The notes under the pieces are model-generated. The model was not told the origin of the DNA and did no database searches. It saw nothing but the letters and a program-made list of their open reading frames with translations. Made by a program: the position numbers and the translations under genes. Positions 63,523 through 64,000 of a stretch of DNA of 64,000 nt are shown here, piece after piece. How positions within the stretch are numbered: the first letter of the stretch is position 1; every line of letters starts with the position of its first letter. This DNA is from Microbulbifer aggregans (GTDB taxonomy: Bacteria; Pseudomonadota; Gammaproteobacteria; Pseudomonadales; Cellvibrionaceae). The DNA is taken from positions 62,001 to 126,000 of the forward strand of contig NZ_JAIVKK010000005.1 of NCBI RefSeq assembly GCF_020524005.1. Reading direction: 5' to 3'.

Positions 63523-64000
63523 TCAGTGCAAGATCCTGCGCCGGGCCGACGCTACGTTCGGCAGCTGATTGATTCGATGCAGCACCTGGCTCAACTCTTC
63601 AAAGTTGTGAATTTCCGCAGTGATTACCATATCTACGGTGTGCTTGTGTTTGTTCGAGTGGGTCTGCATGGCGGTGATATTAATCCGCTGACTGTCGAGC
63701 ATGGTGGTGACATCACGTAACAGGCCGTGGCGATCGTATGCTTCGACCATAATTTCCACTGCGTACACTTCAGTAGGCTTCTTCGCCCATTCCACCTGCA
63801 GAATCCGCTCCGGCTCCTCAGCCTGCATGCGCAGCATATTGGCGCAGTCTTTCCGGTGAATGGATACACCACGGCCAAGCGTGATATAGCCCATGATGTC
63901 GTCACCGGGGAGCGGATTACAGCAGCGGGCGATATTCGTCAGCAGACTACCCACCCCGTCGATGTAGACATCGGCATGACCTTCCCGCGCCACTGGCGCG
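63523..64000 (-). CDS. relA: GTP pyrophosphokinase RelA, C-terminal part (right edge)
   Basis: C-terminal 158 or so residues of a (p)ppGpp synthetase/RSH protein whose start lies outside the window. The zinc-finger (CC/ZFD) domain is visible as ARCCNPLPGDDIMGYIT and VSIHRKDCAN, followed by an ACT domain (YAVEIMVEAYDRHGLLRDVT, INITAMQTHSNKHKHTVDM). Adjacent mazG supports RelA rather than SpoT. Synthetase residues are not in view, so activity cannot be judged. Confidence 0.9.
   Translation of the reverse strand, partial: APVAREGHADVYIDGVGSLLTNIARCCNPLPGDDIMGYITLGRGVSIHRKDCANMLRMQAEEPERILQVEWAKKPTEVYAVEIMVEAYDRHGLLRDVTTMLDSQRINITAMQTHSNKHKHTVDMVITAEIHNFEELSQVLHRINQLPNVASARRRILH

Overview
The window reads as a stretch of ordinary chromosome from a marine-type gammaproteobacterium. 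The run gyrA / mtaD-ubiG-mupP-yciK matches the order I know from Pseudomonas. RelA next to MazG, an OprP-type porin, an AlgP/histone-H1-like protein and a putrescine SpuC/PuuA pair fit a Pseudomonas, Cellvibrionales or Microbulbifer-like background. That placement is inference from gene content. I found no rRNA, tRNA, CRISPR array, integrase, transposase or prophage module.

Layout. 1-7 kb: the N-terminal part of gyrA (minus, cut by the left edge), then a plus-strand housekeeping run (MTA/SAH deaminase, UbiG, MupP-type phosphatase, YciK-type SDR) and MurQ. 7-15 kb: an acidic Ala/Glu-rich membrane-anchored protein, a small exported protein, a divergent sigma-70 family factor, a PagL-like lipid A deacylase, two convergent GT4 glycosyltransferases, a TraB/GumN protein and a phosphate-porin-like OprP/OprO protein. 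15-20 kb: a fused indolepyruvate:ferredoxin oxidoreductase with a divergent Lrp/AsnC regulator, then shikimate kinase. 20-25 kb: an acyltransferase, a methyltransferase, and a three-gene translationally coupled operon (GT4, methyltransferase, alpha/alpha-toroid 'prenyltransferase-like' protein) that looks like an uncharacterised glycoconjugate or small-molecule pathway. 25-29 kb: OmpW and a putrescine-utilisation pair. 29-35 kb: a compact operon of GloA, patatin, GntR and DUF6122-like protein, a PLP enzyme, a SIMPL protein and an exported amidohydrolase.

35-45 kb: an intergenic inverted-repeat element, an M16 lipoprotein protease, leucine dehydrogenase divergent from an RNase II family enzyme, PepD, and a BNR-repeat protein. 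45-54 kb: YbaK, a HAD phosphatase, a YceK-type lipoprotein, RdgC, Gnd, a double-hotdog thioesterase, a PH-like membrane protein, a lipase, a PliG-like protein coupled to an MscS channel, and an SMR transporter. 54-64 kb (all minus): TrpS, a GTDC1/QTMAN-like glycosyltransferase, a beta-hydroxyacid dehydrogenase, UppP, TsaB, an AT-hook histone-like protein, HemH, Adk, MazG and the C-terminal part of RelA (cut by the right edge).

Most functions are core metabolism and envelope maintenance. The places most worth attention are the coupled GT4/methyltransferase/toroid operon, the MupP plus MurQ pair that would compete for MurNAc-6-phosphate, the bacterial QTMAN-like enzyme, the aberrant sigma factor, the PliG-like/MscS pair, and the 98-bp inverted-repeat element.
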